DNA from: Topomyia yanbarensis
Taxonomy: Eukaryota > Arthropoda > Insecta > Diptera > Culicidae
Length of the DNA stretch: 64,000 nt
Assembly (NCBI RefSeq): GCF_030247195.1
Contig: NC_080672.1
Location: 13,764,001-13,828,000 of the forward strand
Direction of reading: 5' to 3'
Positions 1 through 12,300 of this stretch are shown here, piece after piece. The notes under the pieces were generated by a model, which did not search any database, had not been told where the DNA came from, and worked only from the letters and a program-made list of their open reading frames with translations. Each line of letters opens with the position of its first letter. Positions within the stretch are counted from its first letter, which is position 1. The translations under genes were made by a program, and so were the position numbers.

Positions 1-770
1 GGATATCGTCTAGTCGATTGCACATACTTTTAGCTATCTCCTGGTATAGTTGGTTATTCCAGGAAAAGGCCGGGTGCTGAGAAATTAATTTATTAGTAGA
101 ATTATAATTTATCTACCAAAAAGCTCATCTACCAAAAAGCTCATCTACCAAAAAGTTTTCTTGTCGTACTGAATGATATTGGCTCAAATATTTTTAATTT
201 TGAGTGAGCCACAAAATTGTCCAGTAACCGGATATCGTCTAGTCGATTGCACATACTTTTAGCTATCTCCTGGTATAGTTGGTTATTCCAGGAAAAGGCC
301 GGGTGCTGAGAAATTAATTTATTTGTAGAATTATAATTTATCTACCAAAAAGCTCATCTACCAAAAAGCTTCCTTACCAAAAAGTTTGCTTGATACTGAA
401 TGATATTGGCTCAAATATTTTTAATTTTGAGTGAGCCACAAAATTGTCCAGTAACCGGATATCGTCTAGTCGATTGCACATACTTTTAGCTATCTCCTGG
501 TATAGTTGGTTATTCCAGGAAAAGGCCGGGTGCTGAGAAATTAATTTATTAGTAGAATTATAATTTATCTACCAAAAAGCTCATCTACCAAAAAGTTTTC
601 TTGTCATACTGAATGATATTGGCTCAAATATTTTTAATTTTGAGTGAACCACAAAATTGTCCAGTAACCGGATATCGTCTAGTCGATTGCACATACTTTT
701 AGCTATCTCCTGGTATAGTTGGTTATTCCAGGAAAAGGCCGGGTGCTGAGAAATTGATTTTAATATTAAT
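1..770 (-). repeat. Left tandem array, 213-229 bp units (about 3.5 units, open to the left)
   Basis: The marker ggatatcgtctagtcg starts units at 1, 230, 457 and 670, giving periods of 229, 227 and 213 bp. Within each unit, the short subrepeat ctaccaaaaagct is present two or three times and its copy number explains part of the length variation. The order of unit lengths mirrors that of the right array except for a 14-bp indel. The array is cut by the window edge. Confidence 0.95.
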
Positions 771-2553
771 TGAGTAGAAATATATTCCACTTACTAAAAA
801 GCTCATCTATAGAAAAGCTTCCATAATGAAAAGTTTACCTATCATACTACACGTATCCGCACCCTGGTGGCGGTGACTGCGTTCGCTAGCTTCTAGTACA
901 GCATATTGCAATCTTAAAGTTATATATCGCTAATACAGTGTTACTTGAGTGGATCAGTTCTCATCATTCGTTGACTGTCTGAGGAAGAGAGATGATGGTA
1001 ACCGGGATTATCATATCCCAGATTTGTCTGTAATGTTACAGATTTTTTGCATAAATCTGGCATTTTGAAGAAAATTTCACAGGTTTCCAGATTTTTGAAA
1101 ATATTGTGATTTTTCACAGATTTTCTGGAAATTCATCTCAGATTTTTTTCTATCAATATTCTAGTTAAACTTTATAAGAGACACAAAATGACCATTAACA
1201 TTGTAATATCTGACGTTTAAAATACGCACAATGAGATCACACATGTTTACACTACCGCCCTCGCCTCAGGCCAAGAAGCGGTTTGTTTGCCAACCAATTC
1301 GTCGTGTAAAAGTATTGTTTACCTCCCAATTTTACCAGAAAAGCGGCGCAACCAGCTGGATAAGTCTATAGGGAAGTGCCACACGAGCCTTGAGAAAAAG
1401 CAGAAAAATGTAACCTTTTTATGCAGTTTTTCATGAGACTAATTTTCCTTCAAAATGTATGAAGTTTTACGTCTCCAGCGTAAGGTAGGCATTGTTCCCA
1501 TAACTTCAACATAAATGGATGCTTGAAATAAAAAACAGTGTATAAGGCATTTGGACCAGCCGGGAAAGCAGTTGTTTCACAGCGTTTGTTGATTGACATC
1601 ATTTTTTGCTGGAACTTTTTCAAAATGAAGAAGACAGTTGCATTCGAATATCTTTTGGGAGCGAAAAACGCATAACTGCAGCCGGTGTTGCTCGGCATGA
1701 AACAAGTGGAAAATTACCTCATCGAAAACACGAAATCCTTCTAATAAATTATTAATTGTCTTTAATTCTAATTATAAGGTGTCTTGAATGGGCTTCCATT
1801 CGTCATGAAAACATCTGGTAACTTTATTGTACATCTTCCATGTCAAATACGGTTGATGCTACAGTTGCTGTTGCTATTCATCCCCCTTCTGAATGTCTTT
1901 CCGAAACATAAGGACCATCCCGCACAAAAAGCACAATGTTTCCCTAGTTTCAATTGCTAAATTTAATATTTTTTTTAAAATGCCTAACTGTACTACTAGT
2001 TATTAAAAATAGCTCTAATTGACCACCTTATTTGTAACGAAAAATCAATTATTCCCTCATGTGTATCGAGCTACACGCAGAATTTTATATATGCATCGAT
2101 AGCATACTTTTCTATCTGCCTCTCGTTTCTTCTGCTGTAAATTTTATGCATTGGACATATTCGGTCTATCAGCTCATTGAAGTACTAGAAGTATATGCTA
2201 GGAAATTGCATAAAAATCACAGCAGAAGAAAAGAAACGGGAATAGAAAGTAAGCTAATAATGCATATTTTTTTATTTCTAAGTGTGTATTCCTAGTTTTA
2301 AGGTAGTTTTAAAAGTGTTCCCTCAGCTTCAATATAAATAATCAACTAACTTATATCCGAAGAATATTTCCTTGTCCTGATACTAGGTGTAAACCAACAG
2401 ACTACCGTATTCAATAAAATTACAATCACAAAAAAAATATATTTCACCGCGTTAAAGTATTTAAAATGTAAAACGAAGAAGCGTGCTTTGCGAAACCTAA
2501 GACTAAAACAAATGAACTAAATAAATGTACATTTAATGCACATAAAACCCATT
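770..2553. repeat. Left unique arm of the palindrome
   Basis: This segment is repeated in reverse orientation at 7652-9320 and, for its innermost 120 bp, at 5826-5941. Identity is almost complete; one visible difference is 'atttatat' against 'attttta' in the paired segments near 2335 and 7755. Two short open frames (82 and 78 codons) exist on both arms because the DNA is duplicated. Neither resembles a protein I know, and the arm includes AT-rich runs that look non-coding. Confidence 0.85.
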
Positions 2554-2911
2554 ACGTGGAGATTTTTTAAAATACTTTCCGTTTGCTACATTAAAATGAT
2601 TTTAATTATTTATTTTATTATTCAAATGAATACAATAAGTACGATGGATATAAAGTATATCACGAATGAATTAAATATTGTCCGTACTTTACCAAAGGAG
2701 ACGCGATGATTATTTTTCGTCGCAGCAAGATTCGTAGCGCTATTCGGCGCACGATTCGTTGCAATGTATTTGTTATGGGAAGAATGACACTTAAATAAAA
2801 GGTGGTGCAATTGTGTATGAAAATATTATTGTAAATAAAACATACCAAAACCTGAAACTTTAGAAGCAAACATATCAGTCAGTTTCATTGACAAATTCAG
2901 TTAAAGTAAAT

Positions 2912-3166
2912 CTAGAGAAAATTTACAATAGGACGTAAGTAACAATGAGAGATTCTCTTTGGGGTCTTTCTCTTCTGTCCATTACTCGGCCATTTCAACA
3001 TTTACTACTCTACTCTTTGCATAATATTCTAATAAAAACCGTCGGCTTTCGATATGTACTGGAAAATTAGTGCAAAGTGTTATAGTGACGTCGTAATAAA
3101 CGAAAGAGAAAGTAAACAAAGAGAGGCTCTCAATGTTACTTACGTCCTATTGAAAATTTTCTCTAG
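2912..3166. mobile_element. 255-bp MITE with about 49-bp inverted ends
   Basis: The left end ctagagaaaatttacaatag is matched by the right end as an imperfect inverted repeat extending about 49 bp, including ggacgtaagtaac paired with gttacttacgtcc. The element is flanked on both sides by AAAT (2908-2911 and 3167-3170), a candidate 4-bp target duplication. It has no coding capacity, and I cannot assign it to a superfamily. Confidence 0.7.
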
Positions 3167-4690
3167 AAATAATTAGCGCACATTAAACTTGAGTAATACA
3201 TATTTATTTTCGACGTTTTTGAGCATTTAATTATTATCAAATGCGCCATGTCACTTCGTCGCATCAAAATGATTGAATGGCTCGTCTCCAATGAAACGTA
3301 CAATAATAAAGTTGGTTCTTATAAGATAAATGATTTGAACCAAAATCAAGAGAAATCGGAAGTATTCCGGACCAAACAGAGAGAAAATCATTCCTGTACT
3401 CTCTTCTTCTGGTAGCAAACCGGAGTAAGAACGAGCAAGTATCTTTTTGCTCCGGAGTAACATCACTTATTTCAGACTCACAGCACGTTCTAGAAGCTGC
3501 CTATACACCTCAACAGAATAAACGGGACAGAGATAGAAAACATTCAATCATTGCATATCTGACATTCTCCTTGTACCTACATACACACATACACCGGATG
3601 CGTACATCACCGGAAACCTACCTACAAAGCAAAATGCGTTAACTCATCAGTGGAGAGAAAGAAAAAATTCAAGGGTTGTGTACAGGACACGACCACGGTG
3701 ACATTAAAAATGTAGCTTTTTTCAAGAGCGTGCAAATGAATTTTATCTATCACACATATCGACTCACGTTCTTGCTCCCTCGCCTGTTTTCATATGTTAC
3801 AATTTGCTATATACCCTCCCCATTAAAACATAATTTAATGAAGGTCTTTTAACGGTAATCTATTAATTAATCAAGTATCTCACTAGGTGATTGGCATTAT
3901 TTGGCTGATCCATCTAGTAAAAATAGGCTGGTTTGTCTAGAAAATATATTCAAAAGAAAAGTTCCATATTGAGAACTGTTATGAGGAAGCCCACGCCCGC
4001 CAACGGAAATATACAGATTCTCCATGCAATATGAAATTTCATTTTCCATTTAAATTTACAATATTGTACTAATGAACTTAAGTAAACAATCTTAAGTTTA
4101 AGTATTTCTTGATCGATTAAAGGTGGAAAAAATGAAAATATTTGATAAATTACATTGTTATGCAACGTTCGCACTACCAGTTAAAACGGGTTTTTATGCT
4201 ACCTTGGTGACATTTTTCTTGTTGCTAATTATTAAAACGTGTTATAACTCTGTAGTGTAAACATTGTATTATTAAACCAATTCTGCAGCGTTTTATGTTA
4301 TATAGGTGTTTTATGTGGTAATAGGACTGACATAATTATATCCTCAGCACAGCGGTTTGTTGCATAATTTCAAACAGATATATTTTAAAATTTAAATTAG
4401 TATACCTAACCGTTCAATTTGTTGTATACTTTAAAACGCAATTAGAACTGTGTTTTAAATACATAGGGCAGGACAGATACTCTGACTGGATAAACTGGGA
4501 AAACAATTTTAAGTCCAGTAACGCTAAAGACATGGCTTGAATTTGAATCGAAAAAGAACACCCGCTCAAACTGCTGCTGGGTCGGTAGTTCTGTTTTAAA
4601 ATTTTCCGTTGTGTGCAGTACGAAACAAAAGTGTTTGAAATTAGAAAACAAAAAGTTCTGCTGGGAATGTGATTGTTTCCGATGCAATTA

Positions 4691-4807
4691 CACTCAGGTT
4701 TTTTACGCAGGGGACACAGGCCGTGTAAATGAAAACCGCGTAAATTTCAAAAAAACTCGTAAATGAAAACCGCGTAAATTTCAAAATCCGCGTTAAAAAC
4801 CTGAGTG
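4691..4807. mobile_element. Short MITE with CACTCAGG termini
   Basis: It begins cactcaggttttttacgc and ends gcgttaaaaacctgagtg, so its ends are inverted copies of each other. The interior repeats 'gtaaatgaaaaccgcgtaaatttcaa' in two near-identical blocks. No convincing target duplication is visible. Confidence 0.6.
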
Positions 4808-6184
4808 TGCTCTCCTATATGTATAAAATACTACGCTGCTGAACAGTGCAATAACTACAGAAGCACGTTGTCAGATGCCTTACTGATAAAAAACATATAA
4901 CCGAAACATGAAACATATGAAAACCAATAGGCTCTACCCTACGCAGCGACAAAGCGCCGTAAACATGGATTAACAAGTTACAACGCACACGCATGCATAA
5001 AATATATTTTTTTTAAACGCAAAACTCTTAAGCAGCACACACCGTATTGAATACAAACCACCCCACCCACCCACTTTGCAAATCATTCTGTGACACCGTG
5101 CTGGTACCCAAAAAATCCGCACACGGCCACCGCTGCCGAAAATGCATAGCGTCTACCGCTTATTGTAGTGCCCAGACGCTGCAGCCATGATCCTACCCGT
5201 CCGACATAAGAACAAAAACTGATTCAAACGTGTGCGCGTCACCTCTATTTATAAACTAACCGTATATGGTTTAGTCACTTAGGTGCGAGTGTGTGCAAAT
5301 GCCAACGTTGCCGAAAATCGATAGCGCTTATTGCATCGCCCGGAGACGATGTTGCTCGTATGGGATATTAGCAACAACTGATTTAAACGGACATGCGTCG
5401 CTTCTATTTATGACTTTTCGTGTTTGACTGAGTCACGAAGATGCCCTCTAATGACGGCTGGGTCTGAGAAATCTGCCTCACGAATGGTAATTTTCCCGTA
5501 TTTCGTGAACTTTTTAATTTTACCAATTTCCAAAAGTCTACTTTTATTGGGGAGATATTAAATTATTACCAATATTTAAGTTAGGTGTTTCTGAATCGGT
5601 TGGTGTATGAATGATTAAAATCCATCTAGTAATATCGGAGTTATAAGCGTGCAAACCTTACATAGTTTCGTTACATGGGAGATAGTTTAGATTTTAGAAT
5701 GACACCTAGCCCCAGATAGTGGAGTAAGACATTATTAATGTCAAAAACTCAATCTGCAGGCGAACTTGTCGAGTTCATGTATGTATAAGCGTGTTCGGTT
5801 TGACTATCGGGTAAAAAATCTAATGGGTTTTATGTGCATTAAATGTACATTTATTTAGTTCATTTGTTTTAGTCTTAGGTTTCGCAAAGCACGCTTCTTC
5901 GTTTTACATTTTAAATACTTTAACGCGGTGAAATATATTTTGACGTAGGACTACGTCTTTGTTTTCGATATGGGGGTGCACTCTGCAAATTGGTATGTAA
6001 CAAAAATTGGTCCAATTTTAAACGCATATAATTCAGCCATCTCACGATAAATTTTCAAATTTTTTGCACAAATCGCCCCGAAATACTTCTAAGAATAGAT
6101 TCCAATAGATAAACCCAAAGATTTTTGATATCATAGCATTAAAAAATTAAATAATATACAACCTTGTCAAAATATGCGCATCAA

Positions 6185-6352
6185 CACACAAAAGGTAGCG
6201 CTTCCCAAGCCCTGTACAACAGATTGGTGTACCTAGCGCGCTGCGCTTCTATGAATGACGTCATCATCGACTATTTAGAGAACGGACTTGGCCAGACACG
6301 CTCAGTTCCCTGTTGAACGGCTGGCAAAGCAGATCGCTGCGCTGTGTTTTTT
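6185..6352 (+). pseudogene. Possible histone H2B relic inside Helentron-like copy 1
   Basis: One frame reads MNDVIIDYLEN, comparable to the conserved H2B segment MNSFVNDIFER. It is preceded by residues that align loosely with the preceding H2B loop and followed, after a large deletion and a stop codon, by sequence resembling codons for ELAKHAV. The similarity is weak and the reading frame is broken. It matters only because the sister copy at 25280-27357 carries an unmistakable H3 relic. The call is tentative. Confidence 0.3.
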
Positions 6353-6394
6353 ACAGCCAGTGTAGCTGAGTTAGAAGTCCGTTACACTGGCTGT
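6353..6394 (+). repeat. Perfect 12-bp stem hairpin within copy 1
   Basis: ACAGCCAGTGTA (6353-6364) pairs perfectly with TACACTGGCTGT (6383-6394) around an 18-nt loop. It stands out from the AT-rich surroundings. Its role is unknown; it does not have the 6-bp stem and 4-nt loop of a histone mRNA end. Confidence 0.6.
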
Positions 6395-7224
6395 GGAGGG
6401 ACGCTACCCTGTGTCGTCCAACAGGTGACCGCACCAACTGCTTCCTAAATACCGCTGTAAGGTTACCAGTAAATTTTTGGTTTAACTAGCACATGTATTT
6501 GCTATTTGCGCTTGAAATTAAGTAATGTAGTGGTAGTAATAAGCTTCCCATTTTAATTTAAACGCAAGGACAGTTTTTAAAACAGAATTTGATTAATTAG
6601 TTTAACTCATTTAACCAATTTTATCAATTCTGTAATTCAAAAAGGAATTTTTAAGTTATACGGAACGTGATGAATTTGGCACCACTTGCAACTGGTATAA
6701 TCAACCTGCACAAAGTGTTGCATAACGCAGGGCTGTTTTTTGGAACAAAATGTGTTATCATACAGCCCTTCGCTATGCAAAATCATGATATTATGTCAGA
6801 TGGGCTAAGCGCGGCCGTTCAATCGGGAAAGGCCGTGTGGAATTTTGGTGAAATGCACTAATAGTGTCGTGATGGTACTAGTTGTCTCTTTCGCTCTACC
6901 CATCATCATCATCAGCGTTGACTCATTTTGCATTGTGCGCTTGGGTTCAATGTTTGTGGCGAATGTATTGGTAGGCAGGGGAACTGGCGGTAAAATGAAC
7001 ACGTTAAGCAAAGTCATTATTTTCTAACTAAAAAGTGAATGAGATTTTACAATCACCTTATACGTTTCTTGTTAGACGTGTTTTGTACATATCTGGTAAA
7101 AATACTTCGTCATAAACACATTTTTCAAACATGATTCTTGATTTCTAAACATGTCCAAAAATAAGACATGTTTATAGCGAGTGGGTAAAATGAACATGTG
7201 CGACGATAAAATGAACAGCTTCTG

Positions 7225-7340
7225 GTGATCGGCAAAATGTCCTGTATGTATGCAATGCGCAGCGTTGGAAAGCATTTTCCGATCAATGCAAATATCCCAA
7301 CAAACCATGAGCTTTGCATACACACAGGGCATTTTGCAGG
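7225..7340. repeat. Imperfect hairpin of about 110 bp
   Basis: gcaaaatgtcctgtatgtat near 7232 pairs with ttgcatacacacagggcatt near 7314, and inner segments (ttggaaagcattttccgatca) continue the fold. This makes open frames on both strands look alike. No protein is indicated. Confidence 0.5.
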
Positions 7341-7651
7341 CAAAAAAATTGTCACGAAAGAATTGAATTTTCATGATGTAATATTAACCATTTTTCAATC
7401 CTGTGGCATCGAAACACATCTACAAACTTGGGGTTATCCGTGGGTGTTTGAACTTTTAGGATCTGTTTGAGAGCAACTAGAAAGCTTGGTCTATACATGA
7501 GATGTGATTATATTGTCAAAAATTTGATTTTTCTTCACCGGTCCGGGTGTTTTTTCCCACACACTAAATACTAAGAAAATAAATATTTTACATTAAGTAG
7601 TATAGTCCTACGTCTACAGTTCGTGCAACCCCATAGGGCTGCAACTTGTAG

Positions 7652-9320
7652 TTTTTTTTGTGATTGTAATTTTATTGAATACGGTAGTCTGTTGGTTTAC
7701 ACCTAGTATCAGGACAAGGAAATATTCTTCGGATATAAGTTAGTTGATTATTTTTATTGAAGCTGAGGGAACACTTTTAAAACTACCTTAAAACTAGGAA
7801 TACACACTTAGAAATAAAAAAATATGCATTATTAGCTTACTTTCTATTCCCGTTTCTTTTCTTCTGCTGTGATTTTTATGCAATTTCCTAGCATATACTT
7901 CTAGTACTTCAATGAGCTGATAGACCGAATATGTCCAATGCATAAAATTTACAGCAGAAGAAACGAGAGGCAGATAGAAAAGTATGCTATCGATGCATAT
8001 ATAAAATTCTGCGTGTAGCTCGATACACATGAGGGAATAATTGATTTTTCGTTACAAATAAGGTGGTCAATTAGAGCTATTTTTAATAACTAGTAGTACA
8101 GTTAGGCATTTTAAAAAAAATATTAAATTTAGCAATTGAAACTAGGGAAACATTGTGCTTTTTGTGCGGGATGGTCCTTATGTTTCGGAAAGACATTCAG
8201 AAGGGGGATGAATAGCAACAGCAACTGTAGCATCAACCGTATTTGACATGGAAGATGTACAATAAAGTTACCAGATGTTTTCATGACGAATGGAAGCCCA
8301 TTCAAGACACCTTATAATTAGAATTAAAGACAATTAATAATTTATTAGAAGGATTTCGTGTTTTCGATGAGGTAATTTTCCACTTGTTTCATGCCGAGCA
8401 ACACCGGCTGCAGTTATGCGTTTTTCGCTCCCAAAAGATATTCGAATGCAACTGTCTTCTTCATTTTGAAAAAGTTCCAGCAAAAAATGATGTCAATCAA
8501 CAAACGCTGTGAAACAACTGCTTTCCCGGCTGGTCCAAATGCCTTATACACTGTTTTTTATTTCAAGCATCCATTTATGTTGAAGTTATGGGAACAATGC
8601 CTACCTTACGCTGGAGACGTAAAACTTCATACATTTTGAAGGAAAATTAGTCTCATGAAAAACTGCATAAAAAGGTTACATTTTTCTGCTTTTTCTCAAG
8701 GCTCGTGTGGCACTTCCCTATAGACTTATCCAGCTGGTTGCGCCGCTTTTCTGGTAAAATTGGGAGGTAAACAATACTTTTACACGACGAATTGGTTGGC
8801 AAACAAACCGCTTCTTGGCCTGAGGCGAGGGCGGTAGTGTAAACATGTGTGATCTCATTGTGCGTATTTTAAACGTCAGATATTACAATGTTAATGGTCA
8901 TTTTGTGTCTCTTATAAAGTTTAACTAGAATATTGATAGAAAAAAATCTGAGATGAATTTCCAGAAAATCTGTGAAAAATCACAATATTTTCAAAAATCT
9001 GGAAACCTGTGAAATTTTCTTCAAAATGCCAGATTTATGCAAAAAATCTGTAACATTACAGACAAATCTGGGATATGATAATCCCGGTTACCATCATCTC
9101 TCTTCCTCAGACAGTCAACGAATGATGAGAACTGATCCACTCAAGTAACACTGTATTAGCGATATATAACTTTAAGATTGCAATATGCTGTACTAGAAGC
9201 TAGCGAACGCAGTCACCGCCACCAGGGTGCGGATACGTGTAGTATGATAGGTAAACTTTTCATTATGGAAGCTTTTCTATAGATGAGCTTTTTAGTAAGT
9301 GGAATATATTTCTACTCAAT
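7652..9320. repeat. Right unique arm of the palindrome
   Basis: Reverse complement of about 770-2433 with very few differences. It continues across the inserted Helentron-like element into 5826-5941. High identity of arms separated by several kilobases implies either a recent origin or continuing gene conversion between them. Confidence 0.85.
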
Positions 9321-12300
9321 TAATATTAAAATCAATTTCTCAGCACCCGGCCTTTTCCTGGAATAACCAACTATACCAGGAGATAGCTAAAAGTATGTGC
9401 AATCGACTAGACGATATCCGGTTACTGGACAATTTTGTGTCTCACTCAAAATTAAAAATATTTGAGCCAATATCATTCAGTATCAAGCAAACTTTTTGGT
9501 AAGGAAGCTTTTTGGTAGATGAGCTTTTTGGTAGATAAATTATAATTCTACTAATAAATTAATTTCTCAGCACCCGGCCTTTTCCTGGAATAACCAACTA
9601 TACCAGGAGATAGCTAAAAGTATGTGCAATCGACTAGACGATATCCGGTTACTGGACAATTTTGTGGCTCACTCAAAATTAAAAATATTTGAGCCAATAT
9701 CATTCAGTATCAAGCAAACTTTTTGGTAAGGAAGCTTTTTGGTAGATGAGCTTTTTGGTAGATAAATTATAATTCTACAAATAAATTAATTTCTCAGCAC
9801 CCGGCCTTTTCCTGGAATAACCAACTATACCAGGAGATAGCTAAAAGTATGTGCAATCGACTAGACGATATCCGGTTACTGGACAATTTTGTGGCTCACT
9901 CAAAATTAAAAATATTTGAGCCAATATCATTCAGTATGACAAGAAAACTTTTTGGTAGATGAGCTTTTTGGTAGATGAGCTTTTTGGTAGATAAATTATA
10001 ATTCTACTAATAAATTAATTTCTCAGCACCCGGCCTTTTCCTGGAATAACCAACTATACCAGGAGATAGCTAAAAGTATGTGCAATCGACTAGACGATAT
10101 CCGGTTACTGGACAATTTTGTGGCTCACTCAAAATTAAAAATATTTGAGCCAATATCATTCAGTATCAAGCAAACTTTTTGGTAAGGAAGCTTTTTGGTA
10201 GATGAGCTTTTTGGTAGATAAATTATAATTCTACAAATAAATTAATTTCTCAGCACCCGGCCTTTTCCTGGAATAACCAACTATACCAGGAGATAGCTAA
10301 AAGTATGTGCAATCGACTAGACGATATCCGGTTACTGGACAATTTTGTGGCTCACTCAAAATTAAAAATATTTGAGCCAATATCATTCAGTACGACAAGA
10401 AAACTTTTTGGTAGATGAGCTTTTTGGTAGATGAGCTTTTTGGTAGATAAATTATAATTCTACTAATAAATTAATTTCTCAGCACCCGGCCTTTTCCTGG
10501 AATAACCAACTATACCAGGAGATAGCTAAAAGTATGTGCAATCGACTAGACGATATCCGGTTACTGGACAATTTTGTGGTTCACTCAAAATTAAAAATAT
10601 TTGAGCCAATATCATTCAGTATGACAAGAAAACTTTTTGGTAGATGAGCTTTTTGGTAGATAAATTATAATTCTACTAATAAATTAATTTCTCAGCACCC
10701 GGCCTTTTCCTGGAATAACCAACTATACCAGGAGATAGCTAAAAGTATGTGCAATCGACTAGACGATATCCGGTTACTGGACAATTTTGTGGCTCACTCA
10801 AAATTAAAAATATTTGAGCCAATATCATTCAGTATCAAGCAAACTTTTTGGTAAGGAAGCTTTTTGGTAGATGAGCTTTTTGGTAGATAAATTATAATTC
10901 TACTAATAAATTAATTTCTCAGCACCCGGCCTTTTCCTGGAATAACCAACTATACCAGGAGATAGCTAAAAGTATGTGCAATCGACTAGACGATATCCGG
11001 TTACTGGACAATTTTGTGGCTCACTCAAAATTAAAAATATTTGAGCCAATATCATTCAGTATCAAGCAAACTTTTTGGTAAGGAAGCTTTTTGGTAGATG
11101 AGCTTTTTGGTAGATAAATTATAATTCTACAAATAAATTAATTTCTCAGCACCCGGCCTTTTCCTGGAATAACCAACTATACCAGGAGATAGCTAAAAGT
11201 ATGTGCAATCGACTAGACGATATCCGGTTACTGGACAATTTTGTGGCTCACTCAAAATTAAAAATATTTGAGCCAATATCATTCAGTATCAAGCAAACTT
11301 TTTGGTAAGGAAGCTTTTTGGTAGATGAGCTTTTTGGTAGATAAATTATAATTCTACAAATAAATTAATTTCTCAGCACCCGGCCTTTTCCTGGAATAAC
11401 CAACTATACCAGGAGATAGCTAAAAGTATGTGCAATCGACTAGACGATATCCGGTTACTGGACAATTTTGTGGCTCACTCAAAATTAAAAATATTTGAGC
11501 CAATATCATTCAGTATCAAGCAAACTTTTTGGTAAGGAAGCTTTTTGGTAGATGAGCTTTTTGGTAGATAAATTATAATTCTACAAATAAATTAATTTCT
11601 CAGCACCCGGCCTTTTCCTGGAATAACCAACTATACCAGGAGATAGCTAAAAGTATGTGCAATCGACTAGACGATATCCGGTTACTGGACAATTTTGTGG
11701 CTCACTCAAAATTAAAAATATTTGAGCCAATATCATTCAGTACGACAAGAAAACTTTTTGGTAGATGAGCTTTTTGGTAGATGAGCTTTTTGGTAGATAA
11801 ATTATAATTCTACTAATAAATTAATTTCTCAGCACCCGGCCTTTTCCTGGAATAACCAACTATACCAGGAGATAGCTAAAAGTATGTGCAATCGACTAGA
11901 CGATATCCGGTTACTGGACAATTTTGTGGTTCACTCAAAATTAAAAATATTTGAGCCAATATCATTCAGTATGACAAGAAAACTTTTTGGTAGATGAGCT
12001 TTTTGGTAGATAAATTATAATTCTACTAATAAATTAATTTCTCAGCACCCGGCCTTTTCCTGGAATAACCAACTATACCAGGAGATAGCTAAAAGTATGT
12101 GCAATCGACTAGACGATATCCGGTTACTGGACAATTTTGTGGCTCACTCAAAATTAAAAATATTTGAGCCAATATCATTCAGTATCAAGCAAACTTTTTG
12201 GTAAGGAAGCTTTTTGGTAGATGAGCTTTTTGGTAGATAAATTATAATTCTACAAATAAATTAATTTCTCAGCACCCGGCCTTTTCCTGGAATAACCAAC

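Larger units (their letters stand above)
2554..5825. other. Unique centre of the palindrome, no gene recognised
   Basis: This AT-rich centre holds only short open frames (at most 81 codons), none with recognisable motifs and no transposase. It contains two small MITE-like insertions, listed separately, and a diverged tandem duplication of about 190 bp (about 5110-5275 and 5290-5450). Both copies of that duplication include the motifs gccgaaaat..atagcg and tctatttata. Confidence 0.6.
5942..7651. mobile_element. Helentron/HINE-like element, copy 1, inserted in the palindrome arm
   Basis: The exact limits come from comparison with the left arm, which has the uninterrupted site (8 A at 2430-2437, i.e. 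8 T on this strand). Here the arm is split as TTTT, element, then eight T. The 5' end is GACGTAGGACTACGTC, itself a near palindrome. The inverted copy AGTCCTACGTC lies subterminally at 7604-7614 and is followed by a GC hairpin (7625-7642) and the end GTAG. Asymmetric terminal repeats, a 3' hairpin and a T-rich target are features of Helentrons and their non-autonomous relatives. No Rep/helicase gene is present. Confidence 0.65.

Noticed and set aside
1450..1698. 82-codon frame present identically at 1450-1698 (-) and 8391-8639 (+)
   Set aside because: It exists twice because the arms are duplicated DNA. No family resemblance, no splice context; identity of the arms extends equally to non-coding sequence, so conservation is not evidence for coding.
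2059..2295. 78-codon frame repeated at 7794-8030 on the other strand
   Set aside because: Same reason: a by-product of the palindrome.
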